Part shown: positions 34,101 through 41,511 of the stretch, piece after piece
Layout of the letters: the number at the start of each line of letters is the position of its first letter
How positions within the stretch are numbered: position 1 is the stretch's first letter
Position numbers and translations under genes: made by a program
Notes under the pieces: generated by a model
What the model was told of the DNA's origin: nothing
What the model saw: only the letters and a program-made list of their open reading frames with translations
Databases searched by the model: none
NCBI GenBank assembly: GCA_037367405.1
Contig: JAZKJV010000682.1
Span: 248,001-312,000 of the forward strand
Source: Ottelia alismoides
Lineage: Eukaryota > Streptophyta > Magnoliopsida > Alismatales > Hydrocharitaceae
Direction of reading: 5' to 3'
DNA length: 64,000 nucleotides

Positions 34101-37100
34101 AGATTGCTCCATGAACTAACTCACTCGACTCACTGCAGAATATATATCCGGCCTAATGATGGTCACATATAGGGGATTCCCAACGAGCTCATTATACATT
34201 CTCTTGTCTACCGCCTCAGTGTCTTCATCATATAGCTTCATGCTCGGGTCCATGGGAGTGGTGGCAGACTTGTAATCAACCATGCTCATTCAGAGAAAAG
34301 ATCCGTAACATACTTCCACTGAGTCATCTCGAGACCTCGTTGGTTCCTAGTAAACTTTAGTCCAAGGAAGTACCGTAGACTGCCAAGGCCATTGGTTACA
34401 AATTGTTGACCAAGGAAAATCTTATCTGCTTGAATGCCATGCACATCATCCCATGTAATAATGATATCGTCATCATAAACCAATATAGCTACAGTACTTC
34501 TCTGAAACCTCTGAACAAACAATAAATGATCTGCAGTCGATCTCATGAGCCATGCTGCTCTACAATGTCTGAATGCTTCTGAATACATGCCCTTGCACTC
34601 CACTTAGAGCCATAGATAGCCTTATGAAGACTGCACACCTTCTGACACTCCCCCTCTGCAGCGAACCCAAGTGCTTGTTGTATGTAGACTTCCCTATGTA
34701 GGTCACCATAGAAAACGCATTCACCGCATCAAGATGATATAGGGACCAATCTTGTGTCACTACAACATAAAAAAGGATCCGCAGTGTAGAATGTCGAGCT
34801 ACTAGAGAGAAAGTATCCTGATAGTCCACCCTATATATGGATAAACCCATGAGCCACACAAGCTTTGCCTTATAGCGACATATGCTACCATTTGCTCTGT
34901 GCTTCACTTTGAACACCAACTTGCATCCCACAAAAGACACTCCTATCGGAGTTGTAACAATGCCTCGCGTGCCATGTGACTGTAACCTGGTCATCTCCAC
35001 CTCTATGGAAAGTCGTCATTTGCTCTCCTTAAGAGCCTCCTGTTACGTGTGTAGGATTTCAATGGTAGATAATCCAACAACAAACTTCCTGAAATCCATC
35101 AAAAGTCGTGCCAGAGACACATGTCCAGCGACCCTGGACAAGATCAAAACACATATATCCAAACATACATTTGACAGCTCTACGGGCAAGCTTTCACAAC
35201 CTGGATGCAAAAGATGAACAAATGCCATACATCATAGTAAGAGAGAAAAGATTCTTCTCGGGAAAAGCAAGAGAAAATGATGCATCTTCACCTAGAATGG
35301 TAGAGGGCATCTGATTGATTAGTTAACATGGTGTCATCACAACATCATCCCAGAAAGAATGCTGAACCTGACTATGTATGAGAAGAGTCATGGTGATGTC
35401 CGGAAAGTGACGGTGTTTGCATTTAGCAACACCGCGCTGAGAAGTATTAGGGCACGACGTCTGACGGATAATGTCGTGTGAGCTAAAGAATTGGAATATC
35501 TGAATAGTACAGAACTCTAGAGCATTGCGAGAACAAAGGTATTTGATAAAAGAAGAGAAAAGATTCTTCACTTCAATCACAAATTTTTGAATCATGACTC
35601 TAGCATCAAACTTATTCCTTAACAAGAAGAAATGTACCAGTGACCACTTGGAAAGCTAGACCAACGATGCTTTCCAAGTTGACATGGTCCACATTGAAAT
35701 GGGGACTTAATAGAAATGGCATGGATGAGACGACAGATCTTCTACAATGAAAGATGATCAAAATGGAGACGCCAAGTGTATGGAGAAATCGATCCAGCAT
35801 AAAGAGTTAGCACCAGCATAAGAGGACCGAATCAACCTGTAAAGCCCTCCATACTCATGGCCACATCCAATCACCCAGCCCGTGAGTATGTCCTTAAAAA
35901 TAATGGAACCATGGTCAAATATGGCACGATAATGTAAATCTTTTGTAATCTGACGGATAAATAATAACATGCCACCCTCCGCCTCCCCAGTCTCCCCTTC
36001 CCAGCCTCCCTCTACCACCACCCAACCTCCCTCCGCCTCCCCCTGCCCTCCACCTCATCCGCCTCCCCGTTGCCCTCTGCCTCCCCAGACGTTCCCGCCC
36101 ACCTCCCCCACCTAGCTGCCCTCCGTCTCCCTTGACCCATCCCCCCATACCGCCCTCTGCATCCCCCGATGCCCTCTACCTCCCCTATCGCCCTCTGCCT
36201 CCCCTACCCAACCTCCCTCTGCCATCACCCAACTGCCCTCCGCCTCCCCTAACGCCCCCGCCCAACCTCCCTTCGACAGCGCTCAATCTCCTTGTTGTCG
36301 TACTTGAGAATCATGTTTAGGAGATCCATCAGTCATCAAGGACAATTTTTCTATGGATGTTGTTTCCATTCTACATTATATGTGAGGTTTTCATCTAATT
36401 GTTATATCTTAAATTCTTTGTCGCAGCCAACCTCGCTTCTTCGCAGCCGCGACCTCCCTCTCAATTGCAGGTGCATCCATCTGGTATAGCATCTTAAATT
36501 CTTAATCTTGCAATATTAATTCCAAGAAATCAAATCTATTTTTTTTGCAGAAAGGAAATTAGAATGTGGAATGTTTTTTTACGAATGGAATGTTATTGTT
36601 AGAAATGTTAATATAGAATGTTAATGTTAACTTCCGTCACAGTCGCAACCAAATTGGAATGTTATTATTCGAAAGAAATCTTTTTTAGAAAGGAAATTGG
36701 AAAGTGGTTGAAAGTATTGGAATTTTTATTTCAAAAGCAAGTGTTTTCTTTAGAAATCAAAAATGTGGTTAAACTTGGAATGTTTTTGTGTGGTTGCTTG
36801 AATGTTAACCTCAATGTTTGCAAAAAAAATAATGAATGTCGATCCATCAGTTGGGATTCGGGAATGAGAGAAGCAATTTGGAAAATATTCAAACAAATGT
36901 TAAGAAACGGAAAAAAATAAGAGCAGATGAATTTTGGTATGATTAATTTACATCGTAATTTTTTTATATCTATGTAGATTTTATTATTATCAAATATGTT
37001 TTGTCCATAGGTGATGTGATATGGAGCATGGTGATTCGAAAAATGGTTTGATTTAGTCATTGATGTATTTGGGTGATTTAATGTTTGTAGACGATTTCTC

Positions 37101-38594
37101 TCTTTGGATGTGATGAGACTTGAAATGGTTATTATTTGAAACTGGACATTTTATACTTTGATTTATGTCTGCAACTTTAATTTATTAACATTACTTTGTA
37201 AGATATTTGTTTGTTTCCTTCAAAAAAAATTATTGCAATATTCGCTACTATATCGTTGTATCATGTTAAATTGAATTTCATATTCAAATCAAAAGATGGA
37301 AGTTAGGTAGAGGTAATCACCGAATAATCAAGTACGCTTTTATTTATAATTTAATATTCATGTTAAAAGTTAACCTTTGTTTGGATATTCCTTCGTAAAA
37401 GATTCGTATTCATATTCGTATTTTGAGGGGATGAATCTTGATTTTCTACATTCATGTAACATTTGTATTCGTATTCGTAAAATATGTTGAATATGATTAT
37501 GGTATGACCTTAATTCGCATTCGTATCCGTTTGTTTACATCCTTAAGCACAACACACGCCTCAAGATTGGGAACACGGGGTGTACACCTCAAGGCAATTT
37601 GTGGGAGCCTCGCCTCAAGGTGTATGCATTGCTTTTCAAAACCATGTGACAAGTACAACATGAGATTTATGCATGCACCATGGCCCACCCTTACATCGTT
37701 GAAAAATTGTAAAATGAGTGTACCTGTACTTACGTCCCATGAGTTTTTTCTAACATAATGAAATCGCGTTCTTAATCCTACAGGAACTCGTATGAAAGCT
37801 CCTAAAAAGGGACGACAGCTACAAGCTAAAGGGTACTAAGAGTGCGTCGAGTGGACAATTGTCTCGTCTTTTCAACAGCCTAAAAGCTCATATGGAAAGT
37901 ATAAATTCCCTGCCACCTCTGGTGTATTGTAGTAAAGTCGTGAAAGTTCGTTCGCTCCGGCTTGTTAAAGATAATGTCAGCTTTGCCCTGGAAGTTCTGG
38001 CAAGCCTAAGTTTTCGTCGAAACAGCGGTAGGATTCGCACTACCTAGAAGTGGATATGAGAAACAATAACGCCATCCCGCCAACCCCTGGACTTCTATTG
38101 CATCCGGTTTCAGGAGGATTGCTTCCTCCTCTACACACTAGAGGCAAAATTTTTTGATTGAGCGCGTTATTACGGATTACCAAACGCTAAAAGATGCCAA
38201 TGTCACCACCAAATAAACACAAGCACACACCTTCCGAGCACTTTGGCGAGGGTCTGGACGTAGCAATCGATCATCTCCTGCTTGGTGGCACCCTCCCAAC
38301 GGGCTTGTCCATGACGATGAGCCAGTGCTCGTAGTTGCACCCGGGGAACAGCGGCGCCATCTCCGTGGGGGGCCGGTCGCTAAAGTTGGAGCCCAAACCC
38401 GACTTGAGGGGCGAGTAGGCCGAGTCTCCGGGGCGATTCACCCTGAATCGCACCTGGCGGAGGAGGTAGAGACCCACGGAGGAGGAGGAGGAAGGAGGGA
38501 GAGGGGAACGGTGGAGGCGAGGGATGGAGGAGGAGAAGGGACGCGTGGAGATGAGGCGAAAGAGAATGGAACGAGACCTCGAGGCGGCGGCCAT
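8793..38594 (-). CDS. MORF2: Multiple organellar RNA editing factor 2 (MORF2), plastid; four exons, giant introns
   Basis: Exons 38594-38231, 27345-27248, 27068-27003 and 8932-8793 splice with GT..AG and consistent phases to about 222 residues, close to the roughly 219 of the Arabidopsis protein. Residues 1-60 form a Ser/Arg-rich plastid transit peptide starting MAAASRSRS. The MORF box follows: [26 protein letters not shown], then [35 protein letters not shown] and a basic tail [22 protein letters not shown]2 binds PLS-class PPR proteins, and other MORFs, in C-to-U editing of plastid transcripts. Introns are 10,885, 179 and 18,070 bp; the long ones are full of transposons. After codon 100 one base is missing (GTTGGGAG where GGTGGGGAG is expected). 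This shifts the frame until read with +1, after which [19 protein letters not shown] follows. It is either an assembly error in a G run or a recent lesion, since every other exon and splice site is clean. Confidence 0.93.
9551..9722 (+). mobile_element. Au-like SINE, copy S1
   Basis: A tRNA-like head (ggggtagtgcagtgtgccta; box B-like ggctcaaatcc) is followed by the body caggtagccgacagctaacg, caacatggatttgagcaag and the tail aatccatgtaaccctactta. It shares all these blocks with the copies at 22449, 26669 and 60545. A possible weak TSD is ttagtcaaaa / ttaatcaaaa. This copy is old. Confidence 0.75.
9957..10490. repeat. Degenerate three-copy tandem repeat, unit about 165-195 bp
   Basis: Three units start with atggatatgtgataattt or a variant at 9957, 10153 and 10318. 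Each contains, in order, tgtgctcatt or tgtactcatt, then an acttgag(a/t)aga block. It is AT-rich and non-coding, within MORF2 intron 3. Confidence 0.7.
10888..11250. mobile_element. Long inverted-repeat (foldback) element
   Basis: Left arm 10888-11039 and right arm 11120-11250 are inverted copies with an 80-bp centre. Shared words include ccaaagacaatctccctc / gagggagatcgtctttgg, tagaacgttactttc / gaaagcaacgttcta and tttatcataatgatatctct. The arms are about 130-150 bp, so single-stranded RNA or DNA would form a long hairpin. A foldback transposon is the simplest reading; no TSD is clear. Confidence 0.75.
11299..11425. repeat. Purine-rich tandem repeat, unit about 66 bp, two copies
   Basis: The word agagggattgagtgtgggag is repeated at about 11299 and 11366, each followed by a ggagaggatta or gggaggatta stretch, then cgtg(g/a)cagat and gttggaga. 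The strand is almost all A and G. Confidence 0.7.
11461..13411. other. Intronic spacer with small palindromes, no gene seen
   Basis: Holds short inverted repeats such as gagaaatggca...tgccatttctc (11469-11510) and gccctgacaggg...ccctgtcaggg (11702-11743), plus TA runs. The rest of 11830-13411 has no coding or TE protein signal that I can read. Confidence 0.4.
13413..13686. mobile_element. MITE-like element with about 25-bp TIRs
   Basis: The left end tagggttttttacacgtgtg matches the inverse of the right end cacaagtggtaaaaacccta. It is about 274 bp, non-coding and within MORF2 intron 3. The TSD is not certain. Confidence 0.55.
14183..14356 (+). mobile_element. Copia LTR with tRNA-Met primer binding site
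   Basis: The segment begins TGTTGAAGTTATTTCG, ends CTTCTACACA at 14344, and is followed at once by TGGTATCAGAGC, the complement of initiator tRNA-Met used as primer by many plant Copia elements. The LTR is therefore about 162 bp. No second LTR or pol is found. About 14357-14780 may be leftover internal sequence. Confidence 0.6.
14785..14945. repeat. AGGCG/GCCT-rich dispersed repeat
   Basis: A compact run of cgcctcgaggcgaggcgg, gcgcttgcctaggcacccgc and related words. Similar runs occur at 19752-19860, 37545-37625, 45483-45545 and on both sides of the hAT element at 47053-47734, so it is a dispersed family. Confidence 0.5.
15438..16165 (-). mobile_element. RTE-type LINE fragment, copy R1, internally deleted
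   Basis: The 3' end shows as caacaacaacaacaaagcc at 15438, meaning a (TTG)n tail on the minus strand, followed by the same 3' tail as the full copy at 23177. The coding remnant [35 protein letters not shown] is the RTE C-terminus. About 880 bp of RT core present in the full copy (23828-24706) is missing here: the block ending near ...gattccttcacgttcgc runs straight into ctagctagatcacccaaag. Confidence 0.85.
16440..17110 (-). pseudogene. L1 3' part: zf-RVT region
   Basis: Minus-strand reading gives [18 protein letters not shown] followed by [20 protein letters not shown], the Cys/His pattern of the zinc-binding domain after plant L1 RTs. It is open for about 105 codons (16930-16613), with remnants on both sides. 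No RT core remains. Confidence 0.8.
17195..17566 (+). other. Unidentified open stretch of 123 codons
   Basis: An acidic, Ser/Glu-rich open frame containing [14 protein letters not shown]. No motif is recognised. It sits between an L1 tail and a CGATAT-rich repeat, so it may be part of an L1 ORF1 or chance. Confidence 0.15.
17610..18700. repeat. CGATAT-rich repetitive element with internal degenerate tandem units
   Basis: Both flanks are built from words such as gatatatcggcgatatata and atcgtcgatatttcgacgat (17616-17820 and 18645-18700). Between them, gtatatttg(c/t)aagttattt recurs at about 18115, 18231, 18402 and 18543, together with cgatatgaccgatatgtgcg-like words. A C-rich patch, with a run of about 17 C, lies at 17963-18030. 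This is probably a non-autonomous DNA element or satellite-like repeat. Confidence 0.5.
18846..19075. mobile_element. Foldback MITE, about 230 bp
   Basis: The two halves are inverted copies: ttgaaaaatgcttccgtgga pairs with tccatggaagcattttcaa, and gtcagaaacagagactcata with taggagtctctgtttctgac. The unpaired centre is only about 30 bp. No coding content and no clear TSD. Confidence 0.75.
19133..19670. repeat. (CT)n(TA)n microsatellite and alternating purine-pyrimidine tract
   Basis: A CT run passes into a TA run at 19140-19188. Then 19280-19660 is nearly all alternating purine/pyrimidine words (tatgtgtatacatatgtaca-like). Open frames here read as Met/Tyr/Ile/His repeats and are not genes. Confidence 0.8.
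19752..19860. repeat. AGGCG/GCCT-rich dispersed repeat
   Basis: Contains caggcgctcaccttaagcac, gcacttgcctaggcag and aaggcaaggcgtcttagcct. Same family style as 14785-14945. Confidence 0.45.
19870..22430. other. Probable decayed LTR-retrotransposon sequence, no ORF recognised
   Basis: The stretch 20200-20400 (acatgaaacttgaagatctt ... gggccacgtggcgcc) is similar to the reverse complement of 53390-53560 (acatgaaacttgtagatttc ... ccacgtggtgccc), so both come from one repeat family. The rest has several 60-120 codon open frames without motifs. A GCCT-rich patch lies at 22180-22290. Confidence 0.35.
22449..22639 (+). mobile_element. Au-like SINE, copy S2, with 15-bp TSD
   Basis: The best preserved copy here. 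Head: tggtttggtggtagagcagt and box B-like gggttcaaatcc. Body: gggggttgcgttaggtattc and aacatggatttaagcagga. Tail: aatccatgtagtcgacccta, cttatagtgggagaaggctt. It is flanked by catattacttgagat (22434-22448) and catattgcttgagat (22640-22654), a 15-bp TSD with one mismatch. The length of about 191 bp suits the tRNA-derived Au SINE family, widespread in angiosperms. Confidence 0.88.
22783..22956. repeat. AT-rich inverted repeat plus short direct repeat
   Basis: Left arm 22841-22895 and right arm 22910-22956 pair along aagttgttaatttttacatc and cttattatttatgtaaaagt. Just before it, attaacataaattaatggca occurs twice (22783 and 22817). A foldback element or cruciform-prone AT tract. Confidence 0.65.
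23160..23176. repeat. TSD, left copy, of the RTE LINE
   Basis: The word tcatcgacaatgttata (17 bp) is found here and again at 26512-26528, bracketing the RTE element. Confidence 0.92.
23247..26353 (-). pseudogene. RTE polyprotein: AP endonuclease plus reverse transcriptase, frame-broken
   Basis: The start is chosen at ATG 26353 ([16 protein letters not shown]), because the SINEs carry the same ATG region. A 27-residue in-frame duplication follows ([14 protein letters not shown] / [14 protein letters not shown]). Endonuclease: [40 protein letters not shown], and the terminal [10 protein letters not shown] where S-D-H is usual. RT (24783-23938): [56 protein letters not shown] with motif A aspartate kept, [12 protein letters not shown], and [14 protein letters not shown] with the F-A-D-D active site. 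C-terminus (23612-23247): [30 protein letters not shown]. Frame changes occur near 25690, 25225, 24760, 23945 and 23650. Confidence 0.92.
26376..26436 (-). repeat. Hairpin in the RTE 5' UTR
   Basis: gagataaattcataaatagt (from 26376) pairs with actattacgaatttatctc (to 26436) around a loop of about 9 nt. The stem is about 25 bp with small mismatches. It lies between the two 5' blocks that the SINEs share with this LINE, and the SINEs lack it. Confidence 0.85.
26512..26528. repeat. TSD, right copy, of the RTE LINE
   Basis: Second copy of tcatcgacaatgttata, identical to 23160-23176. Confidence 0.92.
26669..26849 (+). mobile_element. Au-like SINE, copy S3
   Basis: Starts ccacttatatggtatggtgg. 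The body is gggggtttcgttaggtagct, atatggattcgagcaagaat, and the tail ccatgtagccgaccctactt then agggggagaaggcttt. Only about 140 bp separates it from the RTE LINE. Weak TSD: aaagacttcatccct / agagactttatcctg. Confidence 0.82.
27003..27068 (-). CDS. MORF2: MORF2 exon 3
   Basis: 66 bp between acceptor ttgtaacag and donor GGAG|gtaatt. It encodes [20 protein letters not shown] then YG, a signature of the MORF domain. Phases match both neighbours. Confidence 0.93.
27248..27345 (-). CDS. MORF2: MORF2 exon 2
   Basis: 98 bp between acceptor ggtaattcag and donor GGAAG|gttcgt. It encodes [20 protein letters not shown] then [13 protein letters not shown], the core of the MORF box. Intron 2, to exon 3, is 179 bp, the only short intron of the gene. 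Confidence 0.93.
27484..27802. repeat. Degenerate tandem duplication, unit about 158 bp
   Basis: Two units start caacattt at 27484 and 27642 and share taatagcataa / aaaagcataat, ccattttttagaaaaaag / gcattttttagtaaaaag and gatcatcaat blocks. AT-rich, in MORF2 intron 1 near exon 2. Confidence 0.6.
28060..28600 (+). pseudogene. Decayed L1 reverse transcriptase fragment
   Basis: Plus-strand frames keep traces of L1 RT blocks: [14 protein letters not shown] (GPDGF-type block) and [20 protein letters not shown] then FVIGR (the ..NQ.AF..GR block). Many stops and shifts. About 28600-29150 shows no readable content. Confidence 0.6.
29200..29374 (-). mobile_element. 3' end of an L1 split by the LTR element at 29380
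   Basis: On the minus strand this continues the L1 tail from 31602-31960 if the LTR element and one TCAGG are removed (…[12 protein letters not shown]…). The sequence then has the T-rich, gggtgggcatcttctcg-type 3' UTR usual for plant L1s. Confidence 0.45.
29380..29848 (+). repeat. 5' LTR of the non-autonomous element
   Basis: 469 bp. A TATA-like tatataaaggga lies near 29617. Over roughly its first 390 bp it differs from the 3' LTR only by scattered substitutions and small indels, but the last 90 bp differ strongly. Confidence 0.92.
29863..30906 (+). CDS. Proline-rich ORF of the non-autonomous LTR element
   Basis: 347 codons, starting directly after the primer binding site. Residues 1-32 are basic and Ser/Arg/His-rich ([20 protein letters not shown]). 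Residues 33-78 are helix-prone ([20 protein letters not shown]). An acidic patch lies near 90, and about 115-330 are Pro/Ala/Ser-rich with [12 protein letters not shown] runs. There is no CCHC knuckle and no enzyme motif. Codon use is C-rich, unlike the AT-rich LTRs. The 3' part could have been captured from a host proline-rich gene, or the frame may encode a Gag-like or accessory protein; neither is shown. The glycine-rich antisense frame is a shadow. Confidence 0.6.
   Translation: MAYRSSSRSDDPSRRSHRHASRDHRSSEQKRRAISAIDAYNKEMERMLRDLQTNFHSMFRDLMADFAALRAAQSKPPTTEAVVPSFDEEGQENIDVVNNMLAVQVISDLHAEEKGTPAPPVTLPRVPDTTPMPPAFPDSTPAPPPPPAAPVPPPAATPALLPAPPPRASPRSSVSPTPPTPTRASPILAVPLPSHAPSPNRRSRPRTPLPSPTSPSQNRFPSFTPLWAPPLSPPQPKSLAFAPQLALSTCASPRDIDSHSRHPAANAHPRHLLPSTTLRALSVPLRPPNSPTAAVSHPRARQSSPTRRHCPGEILGTLSKGVESPKIGGEGLIGGNCKKVPLTRVFT
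31125..31596 (+). repeat. 3' LTR of the non-autonomous element
   Basis: 472 bp, starting TGATGCAGCATCAGACCC and ending GGATTTGCATCA, followed by TSD cctga. Confidence 0.92.
31602..31960 (-). pseudogene. L1 C-terminal (zf-RVT) fragment, interrupted by the LTR element
   Basis: The minus strand reads [20 protein letters not shown] and [18 protein letters not shown], typical of the zinc-binding tail after L1 RT. It is cut by the LTR element and resumes at 29374. Confidence 0.65.
32256..33370 (-). mobile_element. RTE-type LINE fragment, copy R3
   Basis: Shares the 3' tail (cccacattaagtagggtcgg on plus at 32256) and, in order, the C-terminal and RT blocks with the full copy at 23177, but is far more diverged. 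A short open remnant at 33232-33041 reads [20 protein letters not shown] then INIGLPQG. It stops near 33370 where a Copia LTR begins. Confidence 0.82.
33374..33527 (-). repeat. Copia LTR (3' end of the element)
   Basis: On the minus strand it starts TGATATATTAGTTATC right after the purine tract gaggggggatat and ends CTCTCGACA at 33374. It is 154 bp with TG..CA ends. No partner LTR is found. Confidence 0.65.
33540..35970 (-). pseudogene. Copia pol remnant: integrase, RT, RNase H
   Basis: Right to left on the minus strand: GAG-pre-integrase-like ([18 protein letters not shown], near 35890), integrase ([33 protein letters not shown], 35530-35360), RT ([20 protein letters not shown], near 34920; then [16 protein letters not shown] near 34480, where Y-V-D-D has become Y-D-D-D), and RNase H ([16 protein letters not shown] near 33860). 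The INT-RT-RH order is diagnostic of Ty1/Copia. Gag and the 5' LTR are missing and many stops are present. Confidence 0.88.
35970..36290. repeat. C-rich (CCCTCYGCCTCCCC)-like degenerate minisatellite
   Basis: The plus strand is almost only C and T with variants of ccctctgcctccccta and acccaacctccctc repeated many times. It can be read as Pro-rich in several frames, which is a composition effect, not a gene. Confidence 0.8.
36300..38230. other. MORF2 intron 1, distal part, no gene seen
   Basis: AT-rich spacer with recurring ggaatgtta words (36570-36790), a cgcctcaaggtgtatgc repeat patch at 37545-37625, and otherwise nothing I can identify. Confidence 0.35.
38231..38594 (-). CDS. MORF2: MORF2 exon 1 (transit peptide and start of MORF box), with 1-bp frameshift
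   Basis: The start is chosen at ATG 38594-38592, which opens a Ser/Arg-rich transit peptide; an in-frame ATG 30 codons upstream (38684) gives an extension not typical of the family. The exon is GC-rich. Donor GGAAG|gtgtgt is at 38230. One base is missing near 38293 after MDKPVG; with it, the frame reads [19 protein letters not shown] into exon 2. Confidence 0.9.
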
Positions 38595-40974
38595 GGCGGA
38601 GGCGGAGACCGGGTAATGGAGCGAAGTTGTGAAGGAGAACGCGGAGACGGAGAGGTTTCTTTTTCTTCGATGTGGGAGCAGCAAGGGTTTATGAAAGAGG
38701 TGGGTCGGAGGTGAGTTGGATCCATATGTTACTCATTTCTATTATTATGGTTATAAGAAAGGATTAAGCCGCGTCTTCAGACCTCCCAAAAAGCATCTTA
38801 AGATCTTGAATTGCCTCATTTAAAGCCTCCACAGACCATTTTTGGTGGTGACTTGATTGTTAATTTCTCAGCTAGGCTCGTTTAACTCTCTAAACTTCGT
38901 AGGTTTTGTAATACGTAAGTGTAACGCTTCATTTTTATAATATTTAGAGTGTAGACAAGGACAATTAAAGTTCTCAATCTTCATATGTCATTATAGTTAA
39001 CAGAAAATTAGATGGAAGTTAACACAAAGTTATGAGTGTAAGAGTTAAGAAGTACTCAAAGTCCTAGGTGTAATTCATGATTATAGATGGTTTCTTGGGT
39101 AATTACAAAATTACTCGGGGGTATGGTGTAAATATCTCTTTTTCAAACTCATATGAGCTCCTTATACAAAACTAATCAAGAGTTAATATTTCAACTGAAT
39201 TCATGCAAAGTTCATGAGTAAATTATACGATAAATCAGGCGATCAATGATGTGTTGAGATAATTAAACTTACAAATCAAACTAATTAATCAAAGACTGAA
39301 GGTCAATTTCTTTATATGAATTTAATTCAGCATACACAGAGTGTGATAAATAGATTGAGCATGAAAAGACCTTTTTAAAGCGATATCAGATTCATCTAAT
39401 CTGAATCTAAGATGCTCATGACATTTAATCAACAATACATATTTGCAAAGAGAATGTAATAAAAAACTAACAAAGTTTACATTTTAGTCCACAACAGGGA
39501 TGAAAACGTAACTACAAAAGCTAATGTGGGCCAATTATGCATATAAGACAAGCGCGAGAGGGTATAGATGATAAAATAAATAGTTGTAGGGTTTAACATG
39601 CAAAATAACCAATGGTCACGTGCTCACACTCTCTGGACTGAAATGCAAATAAAAGGAGGTGTCAACAATCATGCTGCTGCAAAACTCCCATGAAGTCACA
39701 TGCAATGCACGTGCTATGTCAGGCTCAAGGTACGGCTCTTGGCTCAGGTCCATGTGGTGCAAGCGTGTTGCTTCTGTGTTGTATTATTTCATCTGAGGCT
39801 TTAGGCATGAAACAATGGCTCAGGAGGAGGTGCAACACAGGATCAAGACCTCCTCATGAATCGCACTTGCCGCCCCCGCCATCGCCCCCGACGTCGTTGC
39901 ATCCCCTGCCATAACCCCATCCCCACCTCCCCATCATCGTCGCCCCTCCCTTCTTTAATGCCCCCCGATCACCCAAAGCCTGAACCCCCAGCCCCTCCCT
40001 GGTCGTCGTTGCCTCCCTGCCGCAAATCCCAATCCCCACCCCTCCTGCCCCCCCTCCCAATCCCCAAAGCGGCGTCACCCAAAGTCCCGACCCTGCCACT
40101 CTACCGTGAACCCATCCAACCCTCTATGTCGTAAACCCATCCCCATCATCACTGCCCTCCTGCAGCCCCCTCCCCCGCACAAACAAATCATACCCGAAGA
40201 GAGGGCGGTGGCACAAGGAGTAGAGGGAGGGAAATCGAGGAGGTGGTGGCGTTGGAGAGGGCTTGTGTAAGGGAGAGGGAGTTGTCTTTTTTTTACTTTT
40301 GACTAATCACAGCTGTCAGATCGTGGATTGGTTATATTAACTCAATCATATTATTGGGTTAACGAACTAAACTAACAAAGGGTTATGGGTATACAACGCC
40401 GCACTTATTTAGGGTCCTGGATGTAATTCGAGATTATTCAGGGTTATGGGGGTAGAAATCCCTTGAAGTTACCAATGGATCTTAGATTTTAGAGACTGAC
40501 CAAGCTAGCTAGATCTTACCCGCAACCCAACTGCAGCCTTAGGCACCTTCGCAACAATCCGAGGAAAAGCTGGCAATAGATTCTTTCGTATAAGGAAACA
40601 TGTGTGATGTAATTGTCTTATATAGTTCTATGTATCATACTGTATATCAAATGAACAATTTCTTGTTATATTACGTGTATATGTAGTTCTATGTATCAGA
40701 CCGAGTCATGGAGTAAAATTTTTATTCACGAGTCTTTCTGCAATCATTTTTCTTGTATGATAGTATCATCCCTCAAGATAGAAACTCAGCAAATAAAGGA
40801 CGTGAATTGAAATCAATCCAATTGATAGAACATATATAAAATGATAGAAGCTCAATTGGAGCCGGTGCATCTCCCTGTAAAGAGGAGCTGCCTGGTTAAG
40901 GAGCAGAGAAAGCCACAGTTTCAAACCACAACTTCTTTGGATGGGAGTCGTGACTTCAACCCACAATCATGATT

Positions 40975-41190
40975 TTGGATTTCATGAAAATCGATGAAAT
41001 TTCATCGATATTTTCTCTTCGACACGAGGCCAACATTTCGAGCGAAATGCCGGTATAAAGGCCTTCATTCACAAATGTTGCTCGATTTGGGCGAAATGTG
41101 ATCGAAATGAACCGAAATTCGATGAAATTTCAATAGTATTTTGTTTCGACATGGTATCGATATGGTATACGATATCAAAATCTAAAACCT
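40975..41190. repeat. CGAAAT-rich dispersed repeat
   Basis: Built of words such as gatgaaatttcatcgatatt, atgtgatcgaaatgaaccga and gatggtatcgatatggtata-like runs, ending aaaatctaaaaccttg. Relatives lie at 47960-48170 (ending agatttaaaaccttgg) and 58805-59010. Confidence 0.55.
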
Positions 41191-41261
41191 TGCCCACAAC
41201 TCCCCTAATAAACGAGCAACGAGTCGAGATCACGACTTCCTTGCCATACTTAACACTATAT

Positions 41262-41302
41262 ACATACATACACACACACACATATACATACATATATACA
41301 TA

Positions 41303-41343
<41 letters not shown>
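41262..41343. repeat. (TA/CA)n microsatellite
   Basis: Runs of acacacacacac, acatacatatatacatat and finally pure ta, directly adjoining the foldback MITE. A shorter TA run follows on the other side (41513-41523). Confidence 0.85.
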
Positions 41344-41344
<1 letters not shown>

Positions 41345-41511
41345 GGAGTGATCCTATGAGAGCAAAAAATTGTGAGAGCATGAGAGGAATGATTCTGGGT
41401 CACATGATTCTGTTTTCTCTCTCCTGGTCTTCTCTCTCCTGGGTGAATCATGTGGTCCAGAATCACCCCTCTCATGCTCTCAAAACTTTTTGCTCTCATA
41501 GGATCACTCCT
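41344..41511. mobile_element. Foldback MITE inserted in a TA microsatellite
   Basis: 168 bp and almost fully self-complementary: aggagtgatcctatgagagc at the left matches the inverse of gctctcataggatcactcct at the right, and the arms continue for about 67 bp with few mismatches. TA repeats lie on both sides, as for Micron-type MITEs of rice that target (TA)n. It lies in the PMT11 upstream region. Confidence 0.85.

Noticed and set aside
35970..36320. Pro-rich and Gly-rich frames over the C/T tract
   Set aside because: Minisatellite composition, readable in all frames.
36618..36920. 100-codon open frame in MORF2 intron 1
   Set aside because: Built from recurring ggaatgtta / gaaatt words with no motif; chance in AT-rich repeat DNA.
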